Shown here piece by piece: positions 36,571 to 48,920 of a stretch of DNA of 64,000 nt (its first letter is position 1; each line of letters begins with the position of its first letter). Below the pieces are notes generated by a model. That model was not told the origin of the DNA, did no database searches, and saw nothing but the letters and a program-made list of their open reading frames with translations. This DNA is from Himantopus leucocephalus. Taxonomy: Eukaryota > Chordata > Aves > Charadriiformes > Recurvirostridae. Where the stretch lies: the NCBI GenBank assembly GCA_003993805.1, contig RSEF01000002.1, positions 95,561,547 through 95,625,546 on the forward strand, given 5' to 3'. The position numbers and the translations under genes were made by a program.

Positions 36571-37375
36571 CCAGAAAGACCTTGAGAAACTTGGGGACTG
36601 AGCCAACAGGAGCCTCAGGAAGCTCACCAAAAAGCACAAAGTATTGCACTGGGGATGAGGTGACCCCATGTGTCAGCACAGCTGGAAGACAACTGGCTGA
36701 GGAGCAACCCTGCTAAAAAGGATCTGCAGTTTGCAGTGGACATTAGGTCAAAAGTGAGCCATCTCTCTGCTGCCATTGTCAATATAGCAAACTGGTACTG
36801 GGCTACGAGAGGTGAAGGTTTGCTCTCATTGCTGTTGAGACTGCAGCTGGAATATTGCATCCTGTTTTGGGCCTCCTGGTTCAAGAAGGATGCTGAGAAA
36901 CTGGAGAGAGTCCAGTAGGTTCCTGTCAAGATGGCTGGGTCCTAGAGCTGCTCCTCAGAAGCTGTGTGCTAAGACACGTGGACCTAGTCTGATGAAGAGA
37001 AGACAAAGGGGTAATTTGATAATAGCCTACAACTGCCTGAAAGAGTTAAAAGACAATGAAACCAATCTCTTCTCAGCAATAGCAGATGGTATAAAACAAG
37101 GGCAAACGGCCAAAACCTGCAGTTTAAAAGGTTAAGACTGCACAATGGGAAAAATTTCTTCACTAGGAGAGTAGTGCACCACTGGAATAAGTTATTTTTG
37201 GAGACGATGGCAACTTTTTTGGAGGGTTTTCTTACTTGGCTACATAAAACCACAGCTAAAATCTCCTCCAGTGTTGGAGACACATGCTTTCCGTGGTTGA
37301 AGTAGACGGTGCTTTGGCAGTGGTTGAAGTAGACAACCTCCAGAGGTCCCTAAGAAACAACACTTCTATGACTGT
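36571..37375 (+). mobile_element. CR1 LINE, long 3' fragment, degraded
   Basis: About 800 bases of sense CR1. It runs from ccttgagaaacttggggact and caggagcctcaggaagctca through gcaccaggagttgggcctc-like text (here cctgttttgggcctcctggt), aaactggagagagtccagta and agcctacaactgcctgaaag. It ends at tccagaggtccctaagaaac ... cttctatgac. Small deletions and stops are frequent, so it is an old copy. A 15-bp direct repeat gtggttgaagtagac occurs at 37293-37307 and 37320-37334 inside its 3' part. It lies upstream (minus-strand sense) of the core of gene X, antisense to it. Confidence 0.9.
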
Positions 37376-38825
37376 GTCATCAGTTGCTGATGGTCTGTCT
37401 GCAGCTCTCATCAAGGACACAGAGCTAGCTTAACCCAGTTGTCCTCCCTCTTTTCCAGTTGAAAGAACTGTCGTAACAGACAACTCTTCTTTCGTCTCTC
37501 AAGACTGATCTAATTTTTCCAACACTAACACCAACCTACTTTGGAAGCATGTGAGGCAACACTAATGGAGTGCTTTAAAGCAATCCCTGAAAAGCTCCCA
37601 GTCAGCAAAACAACTACACATCTATTTCTACCACACTCATTAATATGCTCTAGATTTAGTGAATTCCTGCTGATTTTAACAAGACTGTTTATCATAGATC
37701 TAGGGTAATAGGGAGGCCTTAATATAGATGGCCTCTATTTCCACCTTCAGCAGGAATACATGATGCTTTTTACATAAATATCATTTAAATGTCATAAAGA
37801 CTGCTTTAGAAACACTCATGTTGGAACAGAATTTGAGAGCATCTTCAATTTTTTGCAGCTTTAATTTTCACATCCCCCTGAAGGATTCTTATTGGTCATA
37901 AAAAGTGTTCTGGAGACATATTTTTTCTCTTTGTTCCTTTAAAAGTTTCAAACTTCTCAAATGGGCTTCTTGAACTCTTACCTAGGTAACAAGTTTCCAT
38001 ACTAGGAAAGTAAAGGGGGATTAACACACACTAAAGAAAATTTTTTACTTAAAAATATAAAATAATTTCTATTTTTGAAGCTTTCCTTTATTTCTCATAG
38101 GGCTGACATCAAAAGAAAGGATTGAACTTAACACTGATATTTCAGTTGATCCATCCTGAAGTAGTCTTGGGGGACAGAAATTTTAGACATTGACTTTTGC
38201 TACCAATATAAGGCAAGGATATCTTTCAATTTTAAACTTACCTTCACAGGAGGAAATCATATCCTGCTTCATTCCACTTCAAAATTTCAAGCCAATGCTC
38301 TATATACCATCATGAAGAAGGCAACTATAAATTTATACATGGCAATACATAATTCCTAATTATTAGGAAATATAATGGCTTTACCATAATTATTTTAATA
38401 TTTTTGGTAGTCATTTATATTCCATAGCTTCTTTTCACATATGTCTGATTAGGAGTGGAAATATACAGCGTAAGCAATGCCAATACTCCTTTTTCTTCCT
38501 ATTTTGAGAGTCGATCTCACTCCTTTGAGGTTAGAGAAACTGACAGCCTTATGCCATATCAGCCACGTGTGTGGTGCAAAGCAGCCTGTCACCTGCCTTC
38601 TGCAAGTTTTTACCATACTGTTCTCCAAACCAGAAGGGGAAAAACAAAATCCAGTTGGTCACTGTGCCTAAGATGAGAAATGCCTCTCTTTCATTAGCTA
38701 ACTTCAATTTAAAATAAGAACCAGTTAACCTTAGTTTTATGAGGAATTTGTGGGACTGCCTCCACAAAAATAAAGATAATTTTTATGAAAAATTTTCAGA
38801 TGTGGAACCAGACATCAGCTCAGCT
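37376..38825. other. Non-coding, probably intronic to gene X
   Basis: AT-rich. Two minus-strand exon-like segments were examined. One precedes donor GTGAAG|gtaagttt at 38238 and reads HWLEILKWNEAGYDFLL, but then meets TGA and leaves in the wrong phase. The other is a 20-base segment (37986-38005) between strong sites. Neither fits the phase chain of the neighbouring exons, so neither is called. Confidence 0.35.
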
Positions 38826-39221
38826 GGTACAGGTCATCAATCATTGAAAGTCTGGGCACTTACTGTGTTTTGTTTTTTTCCTACTCTTCTTGAGAAAATG
38901 ACATGATTGCAAATCCCCATGCTTTTCCATTAAAGATATCCTGAAAAGGGGAAGTGGGACTTGCAAGTGTGCTGATACAGTAATTTGCCTTTTTTTAANG
39001 GTACAGGTCATCAATCATTGAAAGTCTGGGCACTTACTGTGTTTTGTTTTTTTCCTACTCTTCTTGAGAAAATGACACGATTGAAAATCCCCATGCTTTT
39101 CCATTAAAGGTATCCCGAAAAGGGGAAGTGGGACTTCCAAGTGTGCTGATACAGTAATTTGCCTTTTTTTTTTNGGGACTTGCAAGTGTGCTGATACAGT
39201 AATTTGCCTTTTTTTAAAAAA
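38826..39221 (+). repeat. Three near-identical copies separated by single Ns (assembly artefact)
   Basis: Copy 1 (38826-38998) and copy 2 (39000-39173) both start ggtacaggtcatcaatcatt and match along about 173 bases with a few substitutions. A third partial copy (from 39175, gggacttgcaagtgtgctga) repeats only the last part. Single Ns stand at 38999 and 39174. The junctions fall in T/A homopolymers. This is typical of unmerged contig or haplotype ends, and the true locus probably has one copy. Confidence 0.85.
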
Positions 39222-39661
39222 AAAATTCCTCTTGCTCACATGAAAGTAGAATTAGATTTCCCCATAAAAATGTCAAAATAACAGCTTGCCCTGTTTCCAG
39301 GACATAAAGCAAAGTCGAAGAATTACATCCACGAAGTGTTCCTTTGCCCTCCAGAACATCTCTCAGTCCTCTACAGCACATATCAAGTGGAGCCGCAGTG
39401 TCTGCTGATGTTCAGTGTCTGCTCTGGGTGGGGAACTTCAGAGCCTGGCAGGGAGCTTATGCTGTTGCCATGCGGAAGCAGAGGGGAACATTTGATCCAA
39501 TGTTATTTCAGTTCTGCAACTACCTTCTGCTAAGCCTGGTATGTGTATGATAAAGGTATTTTAATCTGTTGTTTATTCTCCTTTGTTTCTTGTTTTATTT
39601 TTAGCTATATAAAAGAAAAATGTTTGAAGTAATAAAGGCCAGCTGCTATAGTATTACTTAC

Positions 39662-39748
39662 TTGTTAGGACAGTATTTCAAATGCCTGGTGTATTCCTTT
39701 ATCTGCGGTTACAATACTTTGTGGAGTCTCAGTTGCTGCAGCACCAAC
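39662..39748 (-). pseudogene. Unidentified gene X, putative upstream exon with in-frame stop
   Basis: 87 bases on the minus strand from acceptor aattatag to a strong donor TAACAA|gtaagtaa, in phase 0 to phase 0. The peptide is VGAAATETPQSIVTADKGIH then QAFEILS, stop (TAA 39665-39667), Q. The composition is convincingly coding-like and the exit phase fits the exon at 35995-36100. The stop one codon before the donor would end translation if this exon is used. It supports decay, or argues that the exon is spurious. Confidence 0.3.
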
Positions 39749-39955
39749 CTATAATTATGATCGTTCAATCAATATTATAGATTTAAAAAATAAGTAGCTT
39801 TTCTTCTGTTCCTTATCTTGTAATCAGAGCAAAGTTCAATTTGTATATACAGACGTGCTCTTGGCGTCTGTGAGGTTTTTCTTCCTCCTTTCAATACTGC
39901 ACCCCAGCTCATCACAGGATCATTCCAGCTTCATTCAGGGTGGGAAAATGCCTAC

Positions 39956-40027
39956 CTTATGGGGGGGAGGAATCAACGACAAACCAATGAACTGAGTCAC
40001 CAGAAAAAGCAGTATATCAAAGCCCAG
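39956..40027 (-). pseudogene. Unidentified gene X, putative upstream exon
   Basis: 72 bases on the minus strand after an excellent acceptor (ctgttttctgctgtttgcag) and before a moderate donor CATAAG|gtaggc, in phase 0 to phase 0. The open frame reads LGFDILLFLVTQFIGLSL then IPPPHK, a hydrophobic stretch. It joins in frame to the candidate at 39662-39748. Short length and hydrophobic bias make chance possible. Confidence 0.25.
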
Positions 40028-42585
40028 CTGCAAACAGCAGAAAACAGCTTTCAGCCCCTGATACTGCGGGGGCAGATGCCTTGAGGAGTGCAGACTTCAG
40101 GCACCAAAGAGTAAAACGTATACCTGCTCTTAGCTGTATTCATCCCACTTCTGTGAGAAAATACATCTTGTCCCCAAGCAGATTTGTATCTCCTCCACAC
40201 GGGCATAACCCAACCCCTTCACACCTCACAAAAAGCCGTGGTCCTCCTTTCCTGTCACCCGCAGGTCCCCCGGCGCACACTGCTCCCCTTGCAAGAGCCT
40301 GATGCCAGGCAGTGAAAGTGTTGTCCAGTTCCTGAGACTGCTTCCCCCAGTTTCTTTAACTGGAGGTTGCATTTGCTGAACATGAGAGCAGGCTGTTGGT
40401 AATCGGCACAGCCATCACTGCAATCAGGAAGGGAAGGCAAAAGCTTCCACCTTTGCTCAAGTAGGAAACAAAGTAATTCAGTGGATGATGAAGATGCCCA
40501 GTCTCTTGCTTATCTGGTTCCCAGGATGAGAATCTCAAGCACCTAAAGGTGCAAGATTTACCATGAGTTTTTCCTGTGACTAGCATCACTTCCCTATGGA
40601 GTGGCGCATATATGTAATAAAGAGGATTTTATGCTCTGGTTTTCCTTTTACCGGAGACAACAGGAAAGCCCTCTGCCTGACCACCTCTTCTTTGAAGCTT
40701 GTAGATACTAAATCTTCAAGACAACTATTCTCTAATAATTTTGATTGAAAAAGGCTGCTAAGCTTAACAGTTTTTGTGGATAGAGACTTGTAAACTCTTT
40801 AGGCAGATAAGGAGTTGGTTGGCAAAAGGCTCCACTGTTGCTAGAATTTACCATCGCCCTTCCCTTGCAGACCTGGTTGCCAAGCAGATGAAACAGCAGT
40901 GCAGCTTGACCAGCTTTCTTGTTCTGGCTGAAGGTAATCCACCAGTATCCAAGCCTGCCTCTGGTGGTAACTGCACCTGGCTTTCTTCCTTCCCTGCCTC
41001 CATTTAAATGCTGTGGTATCTCAAGCACTGAACGTTTGAATGCCCTGGAGGCAAGTAGTCTCAGGGTGCATTTGTTAAGTAGTCTGCCTGTGAACTTTGA
41101 GATGGCGTGCATTCTGTTTTAGAAGATGTGCAAACTCCTTGGTCAAGACCATATTTGTGTTTACCAAAGCTGCACAGCTTCTCCTCTCCTCCTTCGCTGT
41201 GCTTTCATCACTGATTGTAACAAGACCTGGGCAAGAATGAAAAACCCGGGTGACAACTGGCTCATGAAGTGCTGGGGTAGATTCTCAGCTGGGATAAGCA
41301 GGCATAGCTCCACGTGGTCTGTTAGAGCTACATTCATTTGCAGTTTCATCTGCAACCTTCAGAGAGTGAAAAAGGTTCTCTCTCAAATGAAGAGAAGATA
41401 AAGGCCATGACCAGTGGATTGAGCCTCCCTCCCTTCTGGCCAGCTAGGTGACAGATTCCTTTTGTCTCCCCAGTAAATTCACACCTGAAGCTATTCGTTG
41501 TGAAATACTATTTGAGACTCTACTATAATACCTATTATTCTGTTGCTGAGTCATACTCAGCACATCAGAGTCAGGAAAGTCAGAAAAGGGAGGCGAAGTC
41601 AAGGAGGAAGCAGCACAGGACGAAGGTCTGGAGTTATGCACCAAAGACTAGATTCTGCCGAGAGTTATTTAGCCCGGTCTGGCTGCAGATCAAGGGAAAT
41701 CTGGTTTTGTGAAAAGTGTTGAAGCAACTTTTTTCTCGTCACTGATCTAAATGCTCCTGTGTCATACAGATGCTTGTTGGGTAAGCAGCATTTACTAGGG
41801 TGGTACTTATTTCTTTATCGTCATTATCATCTGTGTGCTCATAAACCCAGAATGGTACCATAAAAGGAGGATTTTAATGCTAATGGAAACACAGTCGGAT
41901 GTCAAGATTATGTAGCAAAGTTCCCATATACATGGATTACACTTCCCCATTGAACAGAAGGTAGCTACTTTTGAAACTCTGAAGCAAATAGGGACGCCCT
42001 ACTGTAGCTTGAAATTATGAAGTAATGGGATAAATCTGAGATATTGCCCCTAACTAAATGGTAATACAGGGCTCTTCACATAAATGGGAGTTTTGCATAG
42101 GCAACTGAATGGATAAAATATTTAGGGGTGGGAATAAAAAAAACTGAATAAGAGAGCCAAATTTAATTTAGAAACAGGGATAAGTATGATAAAAATGGAT
42201 ATAGGCAGATGGAACAGACTGAAACATCTCTCTAGGGAAAGGTTAATATTGTTAAGATGAATATCCTAAACTACTGTATATTTTTAGCTCCTTAGCAGTA
42301 TACACATCATATGGTTTCCAGTAAGGTGGTGCTGTTGGTTTACTCTCAAAGTTAAGTTTCTTTTAAAGAGTTTACAAGATCTAGCATTACCATAAGTGTG
42401 TTCCATCTCAGAAAATGAATAGGAAATACTTCATTTGTATCTAAACAATTCCTCACAATGTTTGCTATCCAGAGAGTACAGCGCCATAACAGGATAAAAA
42501 TTATAGGTAAAATAACCTAAATAGGTAAAATATTATAGGTAAAATAGCCTAAAAAACTATTTGGTGGAAGCTTGACAGCTGATAC
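40028..42585. other. Non-coding, no further exon supported
   Basis: No segment here fits the phase chain of gene X. The minus-strand frame 40732-41112 is long but has no splice signals in register and no coding-like composition. No recognised repeat. Confidence 0.4.
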
Positions 42586-42706
42586 CCATAACATTCCCAG
42601 TGTGGCCAGGAACCAGGGTTTTTGGATCCCACTCCGAAATCGCACAAATCTTTGGGTTTTCCTAATATGGTTCCAGTGACCAGGGCTTCTGTTCAGCAAA
42701 GCCACC
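42586..42706 (-). pseudogene. Unidentified gene X, putative upstream exon
   Basis: 121 bases on the minus strand from acceptor cacaactttaccttcag to a weak donor TTATGG|gtatca, in phase 2 to phase 0, open throughout. The peptide begins VALLNRSPGHWNHIRKTQRF and continues VRFRSGIQKPWFLATLGML. It joins in frame to the candidates at 46319-46372 (TG|G gives Trp) and 39956-40027. The donor is the weak point. Confidence 0.28.
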
Positions 42707-43831
42707 CTGAAGGTAAAGTTGTGCCTAAGGGTAAATTTGGCCATAAATGCTTTCCCAACTGGGGAAGGCAGCTAGAATAAGAAGCATGGAAATGCAAAGA
42801 CTTCTCTGGTGAAGTGGAAGCACACAGAAAACATCAGATTTCGATCTCTAATACTGGAATCCATGGATTCATACAGCTGTATTTGTGAGGAATTATTCCC
42901 GATTTACATCTGTGCATAGTCTTAAAACAGATTCCAAATCAGGTATAGAAACTGTGAGCCCAGTTCGCCCCTGTACTACTTTATTTTGACATCTGTATCG
43001 ACCTACTGACACCAAGGGACTAAGGTCTGCACAATGAGCAAATACTCTAATTAAGCTCTTGGATGTTGGCTTTGCTGTCCCTCCTCATTTGTGGTTTTCT
43101 TTGAGAAAAAACAGACTAATGAAGTTTGAGATTGTCCAGCTCCACAAAGTCTGAAGCGGTTCAGTGGAGGAGATTCTGTTGTGGTCAGCCTGCATTTTAA
43201 GTTTCAGTTTTACTTTGCTCATAATATGTGAGAATAAGTTTTTGAACAGGCAAATAAAGGTTTTTCCTCTGCTTCCCATGCTGTCCCTACTCACCTTTCC
43301 CAATCAGAGAAATAGCCTGCTATCACTGATCTTGTATTTTAAAATAGGGTTATAGATTATGGTCTGGTTTTATAAAACACCACTTTTACCTCTTTGGTAA
43401 TGTGATTCTTTCCACCTTTTCAGTAACTCCAGAGCTGAGTGAACTAGACAGCAAATATCATCGTGATCACCCGAAAGTGTTACTGCCTGTCTGGAGGAAT
43501 AGTTATCATAAGCAGCTACCGAAAGATCACATTTCATTAAGTACGTGTATAATGCACTAAAGAAGGTTATATAAACATGCACCTATAGTAGGGGACGTCT
43601 AAATACTCAGAGAAAATGCACACGTGCCTAGAGAGACAACAAAAATCATCTTCTGCTTGCAATAAAATTGTGTCTAAAACTGGCAGCAATATGTCAATCA
43701 AAATCACCCGCTGCACAGAGCGAGAAGTGCGTGAAGTCCATATTACTCAAATCACCACAGGATAAAATGAAGTTTACTTGCCTATCCTGTCCTTTGCTGC
43801 AGTGGCTAAACATCTTTCTCTCGCCCTTCAG

Positions 43832-43956
43832 GGTGGAACAACAGACTTTGCCAGCTGTCCCGTCAGTCACAGCTTTACGAGAGCATCATTCTCATGCCTT
43901 AGATTTCAGCGAGACAAGCTCAGAATGAGTCTGCTGACCACACTTTTGCACCCAAG
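43832..43956 (+). other. Exon-like segment on the plus strand
   Basis: 125 bases with a strong acceptor (tttctctcgcccttcag) and a donor CACCCAAG|gtaaag on the plus strand, open throughout in one frame (begins GGTTDFASCPVSHSFTR). It has a local enrichment of CG pairs. It may be an exon of a non-coding or unknown transcript antisense to gene X. No homology is recognised. Confidence 0.18.
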
Positions 43957-45340
43957 GTAAAGAAAAGGCAGACAGACTTCATATTCACAAAGCCACTGCT
44001 ACAAAGGTGTTCAGATCTTTCCAATGCTCTTAATTTCCTGCTGAAGAAAAGCAGTCATTTCATTGAAGGCTAAGGAAAACACAAGGTGAATCTTATCTCA
44101 GATGTCACTAGGATAAATATGATAAAGTTAATTACTTGGCCACCAGAATTCAATACATAAATCATAAGATAGCTTGGTTGACTTGTGATTGGTAATCTAT
44201 TATAAATATATTTACTTACTCATATTTGTGTCACTAAGAAATGTGCATGCCTTTGGGAGGAAAAACCATGCTTGGGCTTAGTTACTCTTATTTATACTAA
44301 TATATGCAGATTTAAACAGTTTATGTGGAATTTAAAGATAAATTGCATCAGGTTCTCCAGATGCTGGAAATAACTTACTTTGCCTGTCCTGCAGCATTAC
44401 TGTTTGTTTATCATTTCAAAGTTCACAAGGTAATTGCCTTATTATCTGTTCATCTAATTTCACAGAGAAATGACAATCCCTAGCTGCTGAGGTCATGGCC
44501 CATCAAAAATTATACTGTCTCTAATTTTATATCTGATCTCTGGTAGATCTTAATTTGCTTATCTCAGTTCTCATATATCGACTAAATTGCTGAATTCTAT
44601 TAAAATCTCCACCAGCTGCCCAAGATTTAAGACTGAACTACTGAATTGAGACTTATTGAATTATTAAGACATTATTGCCAATGTGAGCCAGTAAAGCAGT
44701 AATTAAAATATACAAGATTAATATGCCTTTTAGTTTCCTGTATACCATTTGAATTCAATCTGAATGTGGCTCTGTACACACATACATAAAATATCCTATC
44801 ACCTCAGTTAGCATGACAAAAACACGTCTCTGTAGATTTTTGTCCTTTATACAGTTACACTGACCTTAGTTGCAAGAGCTCTGAGAAATAAAGGTAATAC
44901 TAAAATCATTGTGCAAATTTTCTTGGATGGATAGTGTAATATTTTTTAAGTTGTGTTTTCCTATATAATGCTTCAAATTGAACCCTCTGAAAGGTTATTC
45001 TGCTGTACGTACTGTAGATCACAGTTAATACTGTATTTAGCTTCCTACTCTAATCTCCAAGTGTGTCCATGTTCCCTACACAAAAAGAATGGCAGATACT
45101 CTGGTGATGGTCACTCTTGGATTCAGGATTTCCATTTTTGGTGCTTCTGCCACATCTCTCTTGCTGGAGGAGGGAAGGAGTTTGCAGAAGCAGACAAAAA
45201 GAGTATTTAATAATTCCCTGTTGACCTATCATTGCTTGGTCTGGCAGGTCATTGGGAAATTTGACCTCTTCACATCCCCCTTCATCCTCCTGCATCCTTG
45301 CTGAGTGGGGCTGTTGACCCCTAGGGTATCCCGCTTGACT
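43957..45340. other. Non-coding stretch, no gene seen
   Basis: AT-rich. Several minus-strand donors (near 44214 and 44372) have no acceptor with an open frame behind them. Confidence 0.45.
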
Positions 45341-45750
45341 AGAATCATAGAATTGTTAAGGTTGGAAGGGACCTTTCAGATCATCTAGTCCAACCATTAA
45401 CCTAACCTGATAAAACCACTTCTAAACCATATCCCCAAGTACCACATCTACCCTTTTTTTTTTTAAACACCTCCAGGGATGGCGAATCCACCACCTCCCT
45501 GGGCAGCCTATTCCAATGTTGAATAACCCTTTCAGTGAAAAATTTTTTTCTAATATCCAACCTAAACCTCCCCTGGCTTAACTTGAACCCATTACCTCTT
45601 GTCCTATCACTTGTCACTATGGAGAAGAGGTCAGTTCCCATCTCTCTACAACCTCCTTTCAGGTAATTGTAGAGAGCGAAAAGGTCTCCCCTCAGCCTCC
45701 TCTTCTTCAGGCTAAACAGCCCCAGTTCCCTCAGCCGCTCCTCATAAGAT
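45341..45750 (-). mobile_element. CR1 LINE, 3' fragment, antisense
   Basis: The complement of the CR1 3' region. It begins with agaatcatagaattgttaag and gttggaagggacctttcaga, continues through cacctccagggatggcgaat, ctccctgggcagcctattcc and ctacaacctcctttcaggta, and ends at cagccgctcctcataagatt. It covers the same part of the element as the copy at 19650-20079. It looks relatively young because long blocks are close to the usual consensus. An internal T run sits at about 45452-45463. Confidence 0.95.
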
Positions 45751-46318
45751 TATAAGACTAGATAGCTCCCCAAAAGTATTACCTTACTCTGCTACCGTAT
45801 CACAGTGCTAAGTGCTATACTTCTCTACTTCCTCTCTTTCCACAAACCTCTCGCCTCTGACAGCACTTATATCTCCACCACCATTGGGATCCCAGCAGTT
45901 AAAAGGACTATCAGCATAAGCGAGAGGCAGTGGTAGTTGCTGTGTCTTCTTCACTAGACTAGATTTGTGGTCCCAGTGCCTGTTGACCAGCGCCTCTGCT
46001 TCACCACTTTGTCACAGCAAAACTAAAGTAAAGGACATGTCTGTAAAAGATAATTTCCTTTCTGAATGGCAAGTTCCCAAGGTGACATGCAGCCTTGCCA
46101 TTTCCTATTAGAGCACAAAGGTAGTCTGTAAAGGAAAGATGTAATAGAGAAAACAGATCTTCTAAATATGCCCAGCAAGACTGATTCTTCGCTGGAGGAA
46201 AGATTTAACTTCTCGTTACCATTTTTCTTGCAAGGCGGAAATACACTCAAAGTCAAAGAATTCTGTAGCATTCATCACTAAAGGGGGGGTAGACAAAAAG
46301 ATGCTTACCAGGACCTAC

Positions 46319-46372
46319 CACAGTGCTGCTAACTGGGTGTGCGTGGAAGTCAAGAGATGATTAATCACAGGG
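46319..46372 (-). pseudogene. Unidentified gene X, putative upstream exon
   Basis: 54 bases on the minus strand between acceptor aacctgatctttcag and donor CACTGTG|gtaggt, in phase 2 to phase 2. The open peptide PVINHLLTSTHTQLAAL has a HEAT- or armadillo-like helical look. It links in frame with 49816-49935 and 42586-42706. It is very short, so taken alone it is weak. Confidence 0.22.
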
Positions 46373-48526
46373 CTGAAAGATCAGGTTTTCATAAGCTGTT
46401 TTAGATCTCCTTGGTACTTCATCATCAGCATGGTACTATGCATCAGCGAGGAAAGTCAGTCATCAGAATCAACCCACCCTGAGGTCGCTTGCTTCTCGTG
46501 CCTAGCTGGAGGTAGAATTTCAATTGCTTTTGTTCTTTTAAGTCATTTGGCAGTTTGTTCAAAATCTGGCGCTGCATCACTTTGCCTGTGACTTCACTTG
46601 TGCATCTAGTGAGAGCCTCAGAAGTTATAATGCTTCACACTCAGAGTTTTCTGAAGCTTGGGCTGTTTCAGGAAAGTGAAGAGATCTTGCTACATGTCTG
46701 TTTGGGCAGCCAGGAGGGAAGGAAGGGAAACACTTTGCCACAGCAGTATATTTATTTACATTGCATGTTAGTGCTTTGGGTAAGGAACCAAAATCCTGTC
46801 ACTGTGACTATAGGTTAGGAAGGAACACAGAAGGAAACAACAGTCCATCTGCAAAGGGTAGAAACTAATATAGAAAGATACATGGGAGGTTACTGAAGTA
46901 ACAGCACATGGAATGATCACATCAAGGAGGCACTGAGACTGTATGGTGAACTTTCTGTTGGTTTAGATAGGATATGTTGGATGCCAGCTTTTGTAGTGTT
47001 CTGCACGTAAAAGCCTTAAGCATGGCCCTAATAAACATTTTACAAAATGTAACAACTATATTCCCCTCTTTCCCTCGCTCCCACGGTTTGGACCAGACCT
47101 AACATGAAGATAAACCAAGCTTTTAAGGGAATCATGAGGGAAGCCCGAGATAACATTTGCATCCCATAAAGCAGAATACATGTAGAGAGCTTATCAATAA
47201 AACATTTTAAGCTTCAAGCTTTTCCCTCTTGGGTCCATACTTCAGCTATGTAACATGGCTCGTAATTAAAGCAAAGCAAAACAAAATTCCACCTGGCATT
47301 TATGCTTCACCTTTGTAACAGGAAAAAGAGATTCTCAGCCTCGTGGAAGTCTCATTCATTTGTGCTTGAAGCTACACCGTACAGGGAAATGTGTTCAAAT
47401 ATAAAGCTGCTCTTATTTTAAACATGTCTTTCATGAACACCATCTTCCAGGGCATCTAACAAGAGACTCATTTCATATTTAATGAAAATGGGGTGAATGT
47501 GTATTGACTGGGAATCAATTTCTTTTTTTGCTTCAAACTGTTTATGAGCAAGTACTCATTTCTATTAACACATTCCTTAATGGAAGGCATTTGCCAACTA
47601 GTTTGGACATACTATTTTTGATGTCAGCAAACTGTTCCACTTTGTCTGCTTGCTCTTCGTGGTTCATAATTAGTCTTAAGTTACCAGCTAATATTTGTGC
47701 TTCCTGATGAAGTCGATGAAACTTTTTAAACAAAAGATAACAAAACAATAAATAGCAAATACTGAATTAATGAATAACAAACACCACACTTCTGGTAAGA
47801 ATTGTTCGATGAAAAATCACCTAGGAATCATGAATCATCCAGAACTTATGAACATTTTCAAGAGTATTTGACAGTTTTTACAAACAACAAATAATACAGC
47901 TAAAGAACAGCTGCAGAGTGAAGCAAGCCTATTTATTCAGAATTGTATTGATGAACCCATGTTTCCTTCATCCAGTGTTGTCCCATAAGGATCGTCCTCC
48001 CCACTGCTACAAAAAGTTTTGAAATATCTTATTTCCTCTCAGTCTGGCCTCAGACAATTACAAAGAAACACAATTGTAAACCTAGCACAACACAATTATT
48101 CAGAGTCTTCTTTTATGTTACATGAATAATGTGTTACAGGTCTTCCCAGCAATGTGCACTTTCTTTACCGAGGCAATGAGTCTGTCTGGCTGCTACTTCA
48201 GCAACCTGGTAGTTACAATTTAAGTAGCCTGCTGTTTTTATCAAGGGTCTTGGCTAGCAGGCTGATGAAAACACTTTTGATTGTACCGGGAACTTGAAAA
48301 AGCAGGCATGCAACTCCTGCACCTGTTGTCTCCTCTTTACTTCACCTTTATCTTTTGTTTCACAACATCTGGTTGTCCTTTCACGGTTTAATAGATTGTG
48401 AGAAGAGACAGAGGCTGCATGTTCTTATAGGGATTTTTCTTTGTTCTTTCTCCAAATTTTTCCTTCTTTTGACAACATAACAGGTTTTTCTGCCCTGAAT
48501 TTTTCTTTTGGAAATCAGTGATTGTA

Positions 48527-48920
48527 AGAATACATAAAAACATAAGAAAATCCATACTGAGTTAGATAAAAGGTCTGTGCAGCCTAACACCTGCCTCCAG
48601 TCATATGCTAACAGCTAATGCCCAAAGAAGAGTTACAGGGAGGCGCATAGCGACACTGGCCCAGCATCCTCTCCTCGGGTCCTACCTGCTTCAAGGACTT
48701 CCTCAAGCGGATATGGTGCCTTTAATATTTAATAACCTTAATTAATGTTTCTTCCAGTAACACATCCAATTCCTTTTCAAACCGAGACCTTTAAGTGCCC
48801 ACAGCACCCTATGGCCAGCCGCTCCACAGCCTGACTAGAGGCTGTGCCACGGGGCAATTCTCTGGTTGGTTTCAACCTGGTCCGTGCTGGTTTTATTTGG
48901 TGCCCTGTAGTCCTTGTATA
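48527..48920. mobile_element. Ancient sauropsid interspersed repeat
   Basis: Resembles the repeat common in turtles, crocodilians and birds whose text runs 'cataagaa...ccatactg.gt.aga..aa.ggtc...cagcc...' then 'cccag.atcct', '...aataaccttaatta...cttcca', 'ccaattccttttcaaac' and '...cccacagcacc...ggc...ctccacag'. Each block is present in order here (for example catccaattccttttcaaac and ccgctccacagcctgactag). The level of decay is high. I take it as an old CR1-related retroposon; the subfamily and direction are uncertain. Confidence 0.6.

Noticed and set aside
37986..38005. 20-base microexon between strong minus-strand acceptor and donor
   Set aside because: Too short to judge, and no reading phase links it to the neighbouring candidate exons.
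38238..38320. Minus-strand segment HWLEILKWNEAGYDFLL before a perfect donor
   Set aside because: It ends in TGA just before the donor and leaves in phase 2, which does not fit the next exon of gene X. It could be a broken exon but is not supported.
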